Part shown: in pieces, positions 50,010 through 64,000 of the stretch
How positions within the stretch are numbered: the stretch's first letter is position 1
How the letters are laid out: each line of letters opens with the position of its first letter
Assembly: GCA_002104895.1 (NCBI GenBank)
Contig: MCFG01000061.1
Location: 154,426 to 218,425 of the forward strand
Reading direction: 5' to 3'
DNA from: Anaeromyces robustus
Lineage: Eukaryota; Neocallimastigomycota; Neocallimastigomycetes; Neocallimastigales; Neocallimastigaceae
DNA: 64,000 bases
Made by a program: the position numbers and the translations under genes
The notes under the pieces: generated by a model
What the model was told of the DNA's origin: nothing
The model's input: only the letters and a program-made list of their open reading frames with translations
The model's database searches: none

Positions 50010-50521
50010 ATATATTCATAATAAAAAAATAAAAATAAAAATTAAATAGAAATATATATATATATATATATCTATATATATTTTAAATTTTGTATAATGT
50101 TAAATATAAAATATTAAATAAAATAAAATATGTATATGTATATGTATATATATGCATAATGTAGATATATAAAAATTATTATAAAGTAATAACTAAACAA
50201 GATAGAAATATATTTTTATTAAATAAAATAAAAATAAAATAAAATTAAAAAAAAAAAAAATTATAAAAAAACGTATATTATACTTTTTTTTTAAATTTAA
50301 AAACACTTTAATATATATATAGTAATATAAAAAAAAAAAAAAAATTAAAATAAAAAAAAAACCAAATTACAATATTTTAAAATATAATATATACATTAAA
50401 TATGTATAATATTTTAAAATATATTATATTCATTATATATATATATTATTATTAAAAAAAAAAAAATACGATTAAACAAACAAATTAACAAGCACAAACA
50501 AACAAAAAAAAATAAAATAAA

Positions 50522-50557
<36 letters not shown>

Positions 50558-51692
50558 TAAAAAATAAAAAAACAATAAAATAAATAAATAAATAAGTAAA
50601 TAAATAAATAAAACAAATAAATAAAAAATTAAATATAACAAAAACTTGATAAAAGCAATTATTTAAAATAATATATTATTTAATTCTTTATATTTATTCA
50701 TTATTTTTAATTGAAGTATAATGTATGAATTTAACAATAAATTAGATAATTATTTTTTTCTTTTAATTAAAGTATATTATTTATACATTTAATGAATTAA
50801 AAAAATTATTAGTAACTTCAAAATCTTCAGAAAAGCCTTTTTTTTTAACAAATGAAAATAGAATTTTTTTTTTTTTTTTTTTTTTAACTTATTTATATAT
50901 AAATAGTTATAATCTATTAATATATAAACATTTATAATCCGTTAATATATATAAATATATATAAATCATAAGCAAAAATTCTTAATTAATAATAAATTAC
51001 TTAATTTCTATTATATATTATAATAAAATTATGTACTCATTAAAAATATTTTCTACTTCATTCATCCTTACTTAAAAGGTTTTCATATTTAAAATACAAA
51101 TCATTTATTTAATTATCATTAATTCTTAGGATTAATCTTCAATTACATTAAGACTAAGAAATTCATTGTATTTATTTCAATATTATAATTTTTATGATTA
51201 AACTTTGAATTATTATTTCATTTATTTAATTTTTTTTTATATTCTATACAATAATATTTTAATATATACAAAAACAAAATCCAATTTCACAATATCATTT
51301 TGTCATAATCATTTCTTCTTATTGTTATGGAAAATTACTTTTAAATTTCTTTTTCTTTTTTTTTTCTTTTTTTTTTTGGATTTTTAAATATATTTTTTTA
51401 TGATATATAAATATATATTAATGAAAATAAAAATTGTAATATATTATTAATATATTATTAATTATATTATTTATATTTATTAATTAAAAAAAATTGTTTT
51501 TTTAATATTTATTATTTTTAAATTGATTTTTTTTTTTTTACTATTTTTTTCTCTTTTTGTTTATTAAAAAAAATTTTTTTACAGTTAAGAACACATACAC
51601 TATTAAAAAAATCAACGAAAAAAGAAAGAGAAAAAAAAAAATTATTATTTTATAATAAATAAATATAAAATAATAAATATATTATAAAAAAA
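50010..51692. other. AT-rich intergenic sequence
   Basis: No gene. A-rich and T-rich simple sequence. A more complex stretch at about 51040-51200 has no good frame. Confidence 0.6.
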
Positions 51693-52154
51693 ATGGAAAA
51701 TAGAGTTTATAATATTATTGGTACTCAAAAACCAATAATTAAAATATCTAAAGTATGGATAACTTTACCAACATTTTCAGCAGGTGCTTCTAAATATGTT
51801 AGATTCAATGGTCTTAGTATGAAAAAAACAGAAATTATTACAACAAAAAAAAATATGAAAGATATGAAAAATTCTATTCATATATCGAAAAATTTTGATA
51901 ATAAACTTAATGGAATAAATATTTTTTCAGTTTCAAATAATATTTTAAACTATAATAAAACTTCAATAGAACATAAAAAAGAAGGAATAAAAAGTTTAGC
52001 TTTAGCTACAAAAGATATTTCAAAGGAAATAAATTCAACTTTAAAAAGTATTATTAAAGTTAATAATTCTATTAGTAGAAAAAATAAAAAATGTTTTATA
52101 AGAAATTATTCTTCTAAAACTATTTCAAATACAGGTAATGAATTTTATATATGA
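51693..52154 (+). CDS. Small protein of unknown function
   Basis: 153 residues from an ATG after A-rich leader sequence. I do not recognise it. There is no signal peptide or obvious membrane segment. It is basic, rich in Lys, Asn, Ser and Ile, with a more complex N-terminal third (ISKVWITLPTFSAGASKYVRF) and a low-complexity remainder that may be disordered. It is complex enough not to be a simple-repeat artefact. A GTAATG near the end (52136) could be a splice donor, in which case the real C-terminus differs. It lies 470 bp upstream of the aminopeptidase on the same strand, with an inverted repeat between. Confidence 0.5.
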   Translation: MENRVYNIIGTQKPIIKISKVWITLPTFSAGASKYVRFNGLSMKKTEIITTKKNMKDMKNSIHISKNFDNKLNGINIFSVSNNILNYNKTSIEHKKEGIKSLALATKDISKEINSTLKSIIKVNNSISRKNKKCFIRNYSSKTISNTGNEFYI

Positions 52155-52173
52155 GTTGATAAAATAAAATAAT

Positions 52174-52241
52174 ATTATAACTAAAAATTTATTTATAAAA
52201 ATATATTATATCTATTTTTATAAATAAATTTTTGTTATAAT
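52174..52241. repeat. 29-30-bp stem-loop just after the small ORF
   Basis: 52174-52203 pairs with 52213-52241 over 29 bp with one bulged T and a 9-nt loop (TATTATATC). A second partner for the outer part of the left arm (TTAGTTATAATATT, from 52246) follows immediately, so two alternative pairings exist. It could mark a transcript 3' end or be a MITE remnant. Confidence 0.7.
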
Positions 52242-52622
52242 TAATTAGTTATAATATTTATTTATTATTTTATAATAATTTTTTTTTGTACAACATAAAT
52301 AAGTAAAAATTTTAAAAAAAATTGCTGGTTGGTTGGAAGTTCCATTTAATATCTTTCATTTTTTCATATAGTTATTTAATTAATTAATGAATATGATTTG
52401 TAACTTCTTATTTAAAACCTTTTTTTTAAAAAAAAATTTTTTTATATTAATTTATTATTTTAAAATATTTAAGTTTAAAATTTAATAGAAAATTATTTTT
52501 TTTTTTTTTCATTTTTACAACTTTTATAAAAACCGTTTAAACAAAGTAAAAAAAAAAAAAAAAAGATAATAATATTAATATATAAATATATTTGATATTT
52601 ATTTATAATTTAAAAATTAAAA

Positions 52623-52901
52623 ATGGAAGACAAAAGAGAATTATTACCAAAAAATGTTAGACCAACTCATTATAACATTTTTTTATTCCCAGATTTAGAA
52701 AAATTTACTTTTGAAGGATGTGTTGATATTGAGTAAATATATTTTAAAACATTTATATTCTTTTTATTTATTTATTATTTTTATAAATAAATATATATTT
52801 TGTAAAAATAAATTTATTAATTTATATTTACAACTTGTACAATGGTTATAATCTTGTTACAAATACAATAAGTTTTCAAAATAAATTAATTTCTTTTTTT
52901 C

Positions 52902-52935
<34 letters not shown>

Positions 52936-55900
52936 TCATTATTGTTATTATTATTATTATATATATGTATGTAATATATGTAAAATAGTTTAGAAATAAA
53001 TGATGACTCAACTGAAATTATTACAAATGTTTATGATATGACTGTTCATTCAGTATCTATAACTGATGTTGCTTCCATGGAAAAGTAAATTTCAAAAAAA
53101 AAAAATAATATATATATATATAAATTATTTTATTATAATAAATAAATATAATTGGAATTAATAATATTAATAATTGAATATAAATAGACAAGATGCTACT
53201 AATTTCGAGTTGGATGCTACCGCTCAAACTTTAAAAATGACTTTCGCTAATACACTCAAAAAAGGATCAAAAGCTAAATTAACTATAAAATTTACTGGTA
53301 ATTTAAATAATGAAATGAACGGTTTCTATAGAAGTGAATATACTGACAATAATGGTCAAAAGTAGGTTTATTATTAAATTATTATATATATAAAATATTT
53401 TTTCCAAAAAAAGAAAAGAAAAATAAATAGAAAGAAAAAAAAAAAAATTCTTTTTTAAATTATGTCTTATTATAAATAAATATATAAATATTAATATTAA
53501 AAACAATTTTTTAACATTATTATAATAATCATTACTATTTTTACTTTGCTTTATTTATCTATATTATATACACCATACATATATATATATATAAATTTAC
53601 TTTATATTTTATTTTCCCTATCTATATTTAATAATATAAAAGAAAATATATGGCTGTTACTCAATTTGAATCAGTATACGCTCGTCGTTCTTTCCCATGT
53701 TGGGATGAACCAGCTATTAAAGCTACCTTTGATATTAAAATAAGAGCTGAACCTGATAAAACTACTCTTTCTAATATGCCAATTATTAAGGAAGAAAAAA
53801 TTACTATTAATGGTAAAGAATATAAAGATGTCACTTTCGATACCACACCAATTATGAGTACTTATGTAAGTTTAACTTAGCTTTAAAAACATTAAATATC
53901 AAATATTAATTAATAGCATACGAATTATAATCAATATATAAATTATTTATGTATAAAATAATAATAACAATTATATAAAAAATTTTTTTCTTTAAAGCTT
54001 ATTGCTTACATTGTTGGTGAATTAGAATATGTTGAAACTATGTCTAACCCAACAGCACCAGCTGAAGCTAAACCAATCAAGGTTAGAGTTTATACTTTAA
54101 AGGGTGAATCTTCACAAGGTACTTATTCTGCTGAAGTTACTGCCCGCGTTCTCGAATATTTCTCAGAGTACTTTAATATTCCATATCCACTTCCAAAGGT
54201 ATTTATAATATTTGATTTTGAATTATATTTCTATTATTATTATTATTATTATTATATAATACTAATTTATATATCAAAAGATGGATTTAGTGGCTATTCC
54301 AGACTTTGAAGCTGGTGCTATGGAAAATTGGGGTTTGGTTACTTTCCGTACTGTTGCATTACTTTTCGATGAAAAGAAAAGTTCAGTTGCTAGTAAGGAA
54401 CGTGTCTGTACAACTGTTGCTCATGAACTTGCTCATCAAGTAATGAATAAATCATATTTGTACATAATATAATATATATATATATATTAATTTTAAAATA
54501 TTCATATTAAAAAAAAAAAAAAAATAAGGCATATTCAATTTTTTAATATAAAACATTATCCCATATTATATGTATACTTACATTTTTTTTTAAAATATTA
54601 TAACATATTATATATATATAAATATTTATATTTTTAAAATATTATAAAATAGTGGTTTGGTAACTTAGTTACCATGGATTGGTGGAGTGATTTATGGCTT
54701 AATGAAGGTTTTGCTACTTTTGTTGGTACTTTAGCTACTGATCATCTTTACCCAGATTGGAAAATCTTTACTTCTTTTGTTGTTGATGAATTACAAAGTG
54801 CTTTGAATTTAGATGGACTTCGTAGTTCTCACCCAGTTCAAGTTGAAGTTAATAAAGCCACTGAAGTTGATCAAATCTTCGATCAAATTAGGTAAAAGAT
54901 TAAATAAGAATAATAATAAAAAAAAATGAATATGTATATATATATATAATTATGATAATTATTACTATTATTATCATAATAATATAATTATTAAATATAT
55001 AATATATAATATTAATAAATTTATAATGATAATAATAATAGTTATGAAAAGGGTGCTACTATTATTAGAATGCTTAATTCTTGTCTTGGTGAACAAAAAT
55101 TCATGGACGGTATTCGTATTTATTTAAAGCGTCATATGTATGGTAACACCGTTACAAGAGATTTATGGAAAGCTTTAAGTGAATCTAGTAATATTGATGT
55201 TGAATCTTTAATGGGTTCTTGGATTAAAGATGTTGGGTATATATATATTTATATTATAATTTAAAATAAAATTAACGATTATATATCATAATCTATATAT
55301 ATATATATATATATAGATATTAATTATTTATTTTTTCTAATTATTAAATAATTTTTTTATATTATATATCATTTAAAAAAAAAAAAATATAGTTATCCAG
55401 TTGTTTCAATTAACAATTACAAGCAAGGCAATAATGATATGACTCTTTCTTTAAGTCAAAAACGTTTTATTTCTTCAGGTGATATGACTCCAGAAGAAGA
55501 AGCTAAATATGCTACTTGGTGGATTCCATTAGGAATTATTACTCATGATTCTCCATCTAAACCATTAGATAATATTTTAACTGAAAAAGAACAAACTATT
55601 ACTGTTCCATACCCAGAAGGTAATAATAAATTTATTAAATTAAACTTTAATGAAACTGGTATGTATCGTGTTAAATATCCAAAAGAAATTTTAAACACTA
55701 TTGGAGAAACAATTAAAATGGGATTAGAAGATAAATCAAAAGAAGTTATTGGTGTTAGTGACCGTATTGGTATTATTGCTGATATTTTCGCTCTTGCTAA
55801 GAATGGTACTGAACAAACTGATAATGCTCTTGATTTATTAAAATACTTTGAAAAAGAAACTGATTACAAGTAAGTACTTAATATAATATAATATAATATA

Positions 55901-55998
55901 TACATAATAATAGCAATAATGATATTAATAATATCTATAATATAATTTAATTACAATCTATTCATTATTATTATTTTTATTTTAACAAAAATGATAAC

Positions 55999-56053
<55 letters not shown>

Positions 56054-57059
56054 TGTTAAATAAATAAAATAGTGTTTTATCACAAATTTATCTTAAAGTT
56101 GGTGAATTAAAATCAGTTTGGTATAATAAGGATGGTAAACTTTTAGAAGCTTTAAAAAAACTTAGTCTTAAAATTTTCTCTCCACTTGCTGAGAAATATG
56201 GATTTGATTATTCATCTAAAGATTCATTTATTGATTCTAAGATGAGAACATTAGTACTTAGAGCTGCTGCTCTTAATGGTGATAAAAAGTAAGTTTTTTT
56301 TTTTTTTTTTTTTAAATAAATAAATAAATAAATAAATAATAAATAAATAATGTATTGTTGCTTATTTATAAATAAAAATATTCGTATATTAATAATAAAT
56401 TATTTTTTAATAATAATAATAATAATAATAATAGGATTATTGATGAACTTATAAGAAGATTAGAATTATTCATTAAAGGTGATAATGATATTCTTAATCC
56501 AAATCTTCGTAAACTTGCTTACACCGTTGCATTAAGTAATACTACTGGTGCTCAAGCTGAAAAATTCTATGATGATATTTTCCATATTTACCAAACTTCT
56601 GAAATTGCTGATCAACGTCTTATTGCTTTACAATCACTTGGTGCAGCTAAAGATTCTAAATTAATTAAACGTACTCTTGATCTTGCTTTAAATACTGAAT
56701 TAATTCGTTTACAAGATATTATGTATTGTATTGTTAATTTAACTGTTGATAATCCAAATATTAAAGAATCTCGTCCAGCAACTTGGAAATGGATGTTAGA
56801 TAATTGGTCAACATTTGAAGAAAGATATAAAACTTCTGGTAGTATTTTAGGTGCTATTTGTAGATATTCAACTAATGGTTTAAATGATACTAAACATATT
56901 AAGGAAATTGAAGATTGGATAACTATGAAAGGATCAAAATTAGATATTATTAGAAGACCAATTAATCAAATACTTGAACGTTTAAAAACTCAAAATGCTT
57001 GGATTGAACGTGATAATACTCGTGTTCAAGCATGGGCTGATAAATATTTAGCTAATTAA
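52623..57059 (+). CDS. M1 family metallo-aminopeptidase, puromycin-sensitive type
   Basis: Eleven exons, all junctions in phase: 52623-52732, 52989-53084, 53188-53361, 53643-53865, 53998-54198, 54281-54439, 54653-54891, 55042-55236, 55393-55869, 56073-56288, 56435-57059. Product 904 residues, the usual length for yeast Ape2/Aap1 and animal PSA. The N-terminal domain starts [17 protein letters not shown] and includes [21 protein letters not shown]. The substrate-binding motif GAMEN is at 280-284. The zinc site is HELAH (316-320) with the third ligand Glu339 in LNEGFATF, exactly the HExxH-x18-E spacing. [16 protein letters not shown] and an ERAP1-like helical C-terminal domain complete the fold. 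No signal peptide, so it is cytosolic, trimming N-terminal residues from peptides. Intron 6 falls immediately after HELAHQ. Confidence 0.93.
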
Positions 57060-58277
<1,218 letters not shown>

Positions 58278-59392
58278 TTAATTTTTGGCATTAACCATTA
58301 ACATTTCAAATACAGCCATTACAGTATATTTACGATTTTCAGCTTCTGGGAAAACAATTGATCTTTCTGGATTATAGAAAACCTTTATTATGATTATTAA
58401 ATATTGATATATTATATTAAGACAAATAAATATACATAATTAGATTAACAGAATATTTATTAATAAAAAAAATAATAAAAAAAAAATAACAAAATAATAT
58501 ATATTATTATTATTAAAAATAGTATTAAAAAAAAATTATTAATATGTTATTATTTTTTTTTCTTTTTTTTTTTTTTGGATTCTTACTTCATCATCAACTT
58601 CATGTTGTTTTCTTGGAAGACAGTGCATAAATTTCCAATTTGGTTTAGCACCACCTTCTTTAGCTAATTTTTCAGTAACTTGATAACCAGCAAATTCTTT
58701 TATACGTCTTTCCTTTTCACTTTCTTGACCCATACTAATCCAAGTATCAGTAACAATAACATCTGCATCCTTAACAGCAATTTTTGGATCATGAGTATAA
58801 GAAACAGCACCATAATTTGGATTAGTAGCCTTACTATGTTCATTAGCAAACTTAGCAACATCATCTAAAATTTGGTATTCTGGTGGTGTAGCTACTGCTA
58901 AATCAATACCAATTCTTGGAAGAGTTACTAACATAGAATTAATAATATTATTAGCATCACCAATCCAAGCGACCTTGAAATTCTTGAAAGCTGGAAGTGG
59001 AAGATCACCACTTGGAATAGATTCATAATTTGGCATAAAATGTTCATACATAGTAACAATATCAGCAAGAATTTGAAGTGGGTGGAATTTAGCAGTTAAA
59101 GCATTAATAACTGGAACAGAAGAATATTTAGATAAAACCTTTTATGCGTTTTTTTTTTTTTTTTTTTTTTAATAATTAATTAATTAATTTTACAATATAT
59201 TAAAATAAAAAAATAAGCGAAAAATATTATATTATATCGAAAAATATATTAATTAAATTAAAAATATATTATAAAATATTAAATATTACAACAATTATTT
59301 AATAATATTATTTTTATATAAATATAAATATCATTAAACAAATAAATACATAAATAAATAAATTTATTAATATGATTCTTATTCATTTTTCG

Positions 59393-59425
<33 letters not shown>

Positions 59426-59857
59426 TAAACAAATATAATAACTATTATGTATATATCTTTTTTTATATAATAAATTTAAAAAAAAAATAAAAAATAAACT
59501 TACTTCAATTTCTTCATGACCACCAAGACGAGCAAGAATACAATCAACCATTGAACTAACAACAATAGAAGTATCTTTCCATGGTTCACCACCACCAACT
59601 TGAATATCATCCTTACCTAAAAACATTGGATGACCACCATAACAAGCCCAACCAGATTCAGAAGAAACTCTGGTTCTTGTAGATCTTTTAGTAAAGAACA
59701 TACCTAAAGTCTTTCCACTAAAATATTGTGGGAGCTTGTTACCTTTTTTTAATTCACTCTTAATTTCTATAGAACGTTTAATTAACCATAATATTTGTTG
59801 TGGAGTGAAATCAGCTAAAGTAATAAAGTGTTTAACATTATCAAATGAAACATCCAT
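58278..59857 (-). CDS. Ornithine carbamoyltransferase
   Basis: Three exons on the minus strand, all phase 0: 59857-59504, 59138-58587, 58382-58278, giving 336 residues, close to yeast Arg3. It converts carbamoyl phosphate and ornithine to citrulline in arginine synthesis. Carbamoyl-phosphate binding: STRTR at 59-63 and HPLQ at 137-140. Ornithine side: DTWISMG at 249-255 and HCLPRK at 290-295. Exon 3 supplies the expected C-terminus (VFYNPERSIVFPEAENRKYTVMAV...). There is no clear mitochondrial-type presequence before FDNVKHFITLADF; a cytosolic location as in yeast is plausible. Donors are GTAAGT and GTAAGA. Both acceptors are AAAG or AAAAG rather than the usual pyrimidine-AG. Confidence 0.93.
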
Positions 59858-61623
<1,766 letters not shown>

Positions 61624-61928
61624 TGTTAGAAATAAAGTTTAATATATATTAATATATAATAAATATTATAATAAATATTATGTTTATTCTTATATAGTTA
61701 TAAATATTTAAGTATCATAAAAATATTGTTAATGTATAAATTTATTTTATTAAAATGTACAGAGTGGCGTATTATTACATCACCTGATATATATGATTAA
61801 TATATGTAAAATTATTATAGATAGTTAATATAAAATGTTTACTAATAATGTAATTATTAATATGTGGGTTCTTAATAAATAAAATATAAAATATTAATTA
61901 ATCAAATTCTAAGAGATTAAGAGTCTCA
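61624..61928 (+). mobile_element. Putative 5' LTR of the copia element
   Basis: Begins TGTTAGA, a common copia LTR start, and can end at GTCTCA (61928). It is immediately followed by TGGACTCAAATT, which has the TGG expected of a primer-binding site complementary to a tRNA CCA end. The 3' LTR is outside the window, so the boundaries cannot be confirmed. Confidence 0.4.
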
Positions 61929-61992
61929 TGGACTCAAATTATTTTTAAATAATAAAAGGAATATTATATAATAATAAATTAAAAATTAAAAA

Positions 61993-62973
61993 ATGAGTAA
62001 TAAAGAAGGAAACGGTACAAAGGACCTATTAGATGGTTCTAATTTCAAAACCTGGAAACAACAATTATATCTGTTATTAAAGGAAGAAGATTTAACTCAA
62101 TTTATTTATGATAAAAAATTAAAGAAAATTTCAAAAGACAATATAGCTGAAGATGACTTAAAAAAACATATTCCAGTGGATGGAATTAATAATTTATTTT
62201 ATGAAAAATCTGTCACTAAAGATATGGTTAAAAAAGATGCTAAAACTAAAAAAATTTTAATGAATAGCATCAAAAATGATTTAGCAGTAAATATTGATTT
62301 CATATCATCAACAGCATATGAAATCTATAATTTAATAAAAGGAATTAATTTAAGTGATGACAATGATAGAATAGAGGAAATAAAAAATTATTTAAATTCA
62401 ATGAGATTCAATGAGAATCAAGATATTCCTCTATCAATATTTATTTCAAATATGAATATGAAATTCAATGAATTAGAACAATTAAAATCCCCTTTAAAAG
62501 ATTCAGAAAAATTTGATTATTTATATAATTCTATCCCAGAAGAATTAGCAATCAAAACTAATATAATAGACCATCAAGAAAACTGGGAAGAAACAACAAA
62601 TTATTTAATAAAAACACATCAACAATTAAAAAGATTAAAAGAGAAAAAATTAAAGCAGTTAGATGTAGAATCAAATAGTGTAAATGTGTCATCTAATAAA
62701 AAATATAGTAATTATAATAGTAATTATAATAATAATTATAATAATTATAATAATAATTATAAAAATACAAAATTTAATAAATTTAATAATAATAATAATA
62801 AATATAAAAATAAAAATAATTATAATAAAAATAATCATGATAATAATAATAAAATAATTAAATGTAAAAATTGTGGTAAATTAGGACACACAATATATAC
62901 TTGTAGATTTAAAAACTATAAGAAAAATAATAAAAATTTTAAACAAAATAACGGGAGGCAAGAAAATAAATAA
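61993..62973 (+). CDS. Copia gag polyprotein
   Basis: 326 residues. The N-terminus has the DGSNFKTWKQQLYLLL signature of copia gag (DUF4219/UBN2 type). A helical region follows, including LIKGINLSDDNDRIEEIKNYLNSMRF and FDYLYNSIPEEL. A low-complexity Asn/Lys/Tyr tract at about 235-285 precedes the CCHC knuckle CKNCGKLGHTIYTC near 290-303. The stop is TAA at 62971. The following sequence is open in the +1 frame, so the gag-pol join would need a frameshift or represents decay. Confidence 0.85.
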   Translation: MSNKEGNGTKDLLDGSNFKTWKQQLYLLLKEEDLTQFIYDKKLKKISKDNIAEDDLKKHIPVDGINNLFYEKSVTKDMVKKDAKTKKILMNSIKNDLAVNIDFISSTAYEIYNLIKGINLSDDNDRIEEIKNYLNSMRFNENQDIPLSIFISNMNMKFNELEQLKSPLKDSEKFDYLYNSIPEELAIKTNIIDHQENWEETTNYLIKTHQQLKRLKEKKLKQLDVESNSVNVSSNKKYSNYNSNYNNNYNNYNNNYKNTKFNKFNNNNNKYKNKNNYNKNNHDNNNKIIKCKNCGKLGHTIYTCRFKNYKKNNKNFKQNNGRQENK

Positions 62974-64000
62974 CTCCTATTATAGTACTAGTAATAGTCA
63001 ATATAATAAGAATATTATTATTGATAAAAATAATAATATTATTAAAAATAATAATATTGAAAATAATAATAAAATTAATAAAAATAATAATTTAGAAAAT
63101 AAAAATAATAATCTTAAAAATAATTGTAAAAATAATAATAATAGTATAGATAAATATGAAGAACAATTTTTTGAAGATTATAATGATGCAATTAATGCTG
63201 AATCAAGCAATGTTTCATTAAAAAACCTTCATATAAAAAATTAAAATATTTTTCTTATTATAATAATTTTTCTAATAATAATAATAATAAATATCATGAA
63301 AATAAAAATGATTATAAAAATAATTTATATAATAAATATAATTATTATAATAAAAATAAATATAATTATTATAATAAAAATAAAAGTAATTACTATATTA
63401 AAAATAATAATACCAATTCTTATAAAATTAAAAATAATAATACACAAGTTAAAAATAATATAAATAAAAGAAATGACACATTAATTCCTTGGACTTTAGA
63501 TTCAGGTGCCACTTTTCATATGTCTGGCAATCCTGATATTTTAATTGATAAAATAAAATATAGCCAAGATATTTACTTTGCAGATGGAAACAATGTTCGT
63601 TCCATTTATAAAGGTACATACAAGGGATATATTGGAGATAATAAAATATGTTTAAAAAATGTTTTGTATATCCCTGAATTTAAAAGAAATTTAATATCAA
63701 TTGATTGTCTTTGTCTACAAAATTTTAAAAACTATTTTTCAACAAGAAAATAATAAAAACAAAGTATCAATATATAATAAAAATAAAAATAAAATTTATA
63801 GTACTTTTTCAAATGACTCAAATACTTATATTATTTGGACGTCAAAAAACAAATTTAATTTTAATAATATTAGTAATAATTTAAAAGATAATGATATAAA
63901 TAGTTTAACAAATACAACAAATAATGACGACGAAAATTTAGAATTATGGCACCGTCGTCTTGGGCATTTTAATATTAATAATCTTAAAAATACATTAAAG
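62974..64000 (+). pseudogene. Copia pol, N-terminal part with frame disruptions (runs off the window)
   Basis: After the gag stop, the +1 frame reads an Asn-rich linker to YEEQFFEDYNDAINAESSNVS and stops near 63242. The gag frame then takes over and carries the protease (PWTLDSGATFHMSGN, with the catalytic DSG) and LKNVLYIPEFKRNLISI, a copia hallmark. At a T5 run near 63730 the frame shifts again (FQQENNKNKVSIYN) and reaches LELWHRRLGHFN, the start of the GAG-pre-integrase HHCC finger. The breaks sit in or near homopolymers, so sequencing error is as possible as decay. Confidence 0.75.

Larger units (their letters stand above)
61993..64000 (+). mobile_element. Ty1/copia retrotransposon, 5' part (gag, protease, start of integrase)
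   Basis: Continues beyond the window. Order is gag, zinc knuckle, Asn/Lys-rich linker, aspartic protease, then GAG-pre-integrase, the copia arrangement. Pol reads in more than one frame: frame shifts occur near 62971, within about 63220-63240, and near 63730. Confidence 0.9.

Overview
The window looks like nuclear DNA of an anaerobic gut fungus (Neocallimastigomycota). The evidence is the extreme A+T content, with homopolymer and TTTA/AAT tracts filling the intergenic DNA, fungal-type dockerin domains (CWA..GYPCC...D.DG.W..EN..WCG) on three secreted proteins, a fungal CBM1, hevein-like CBM18 modules, and short AT-rich spliceosomal introns in otherwise ordinary eukaryotic housekeeping genes. 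Codons are strongly A/T-ending throughout.

Layout. 1-3.3 kb: two minus-strand coding blocks, a secreted leucine-rich-repeat protein and a two-CBM18 exon, probably one LRR-CBM18 gene whose last splice junction I cannot resolve in phase. 3.3-10.6 kb: AT-rich spacer holding a 5'-truncated LINE with target-site duplication, a tubby/LURP-like gene broken by a single in-frame stop, and two diverged copies of a noncoding segment flanking it. 10.6-21.1 kb: a 10.5-kb gene desert of simple repeats and a few inverted repeats. 21.1-21.9 kb: a secreted, probably GPI-anchored protein. 22.6-29.0 kb: a nest of non-LTR retrotransposon (LINE) copies. The largest keeps a 706-residue reverse-transcriptase reading frame but a frameshifted endonuclease region. 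A smaller copy carries a second, tiny LINE insertion inside it. 33.8-36.6 kb: a five-exon secreted metallophosphatase with dockerins at both ends and a C-terminal CBM1. 42.5-50.0 kb: two tandem, intronless, dockerin-bearing GH39-like glycosidases with ricin-type CBM13 modules, duplicated together with their upstream DNA. 51.7-52.2 kb: an unrecognised small ORF. 52.6-57.1 kb: an eleven-exon M1 (puromycin-sensitive type) aminopeptidase. 58.3-59.9 kb, minus strand: a three-exon ornithine carbamoyltransferase, convergent with the aminopeptidase. 61.6-64.0 kb: the 5' part of a Ty1/copia retrotransposon, cut by the window end.

Functionally, the two GH39-like enzymes and the phosphatase should be exported and docked into the cellulosome, where the enzymes attack plant-wall glycan and the phosphatase could release phosphate at the plant surface. 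The LRR/CBM18 and GPI-type proteins are cell-surface or wall candidates. The aminopeptidase and carbamoyltransferase are core metabolism. The most unusual material is the set of LINE 3'-tail stubs with exact target-site duplications (one only 31 nt long), two structured GC-richer islands of unknown nature (23.65-23.85 kb and 40.18-40.50 kb), a perfect 38-bp inverted repeat, and a 19-nt near-palindrome conserved upstream of both GH39 paralogues. All exon joins were built by hand from splice signals and phase; no database search was possible.
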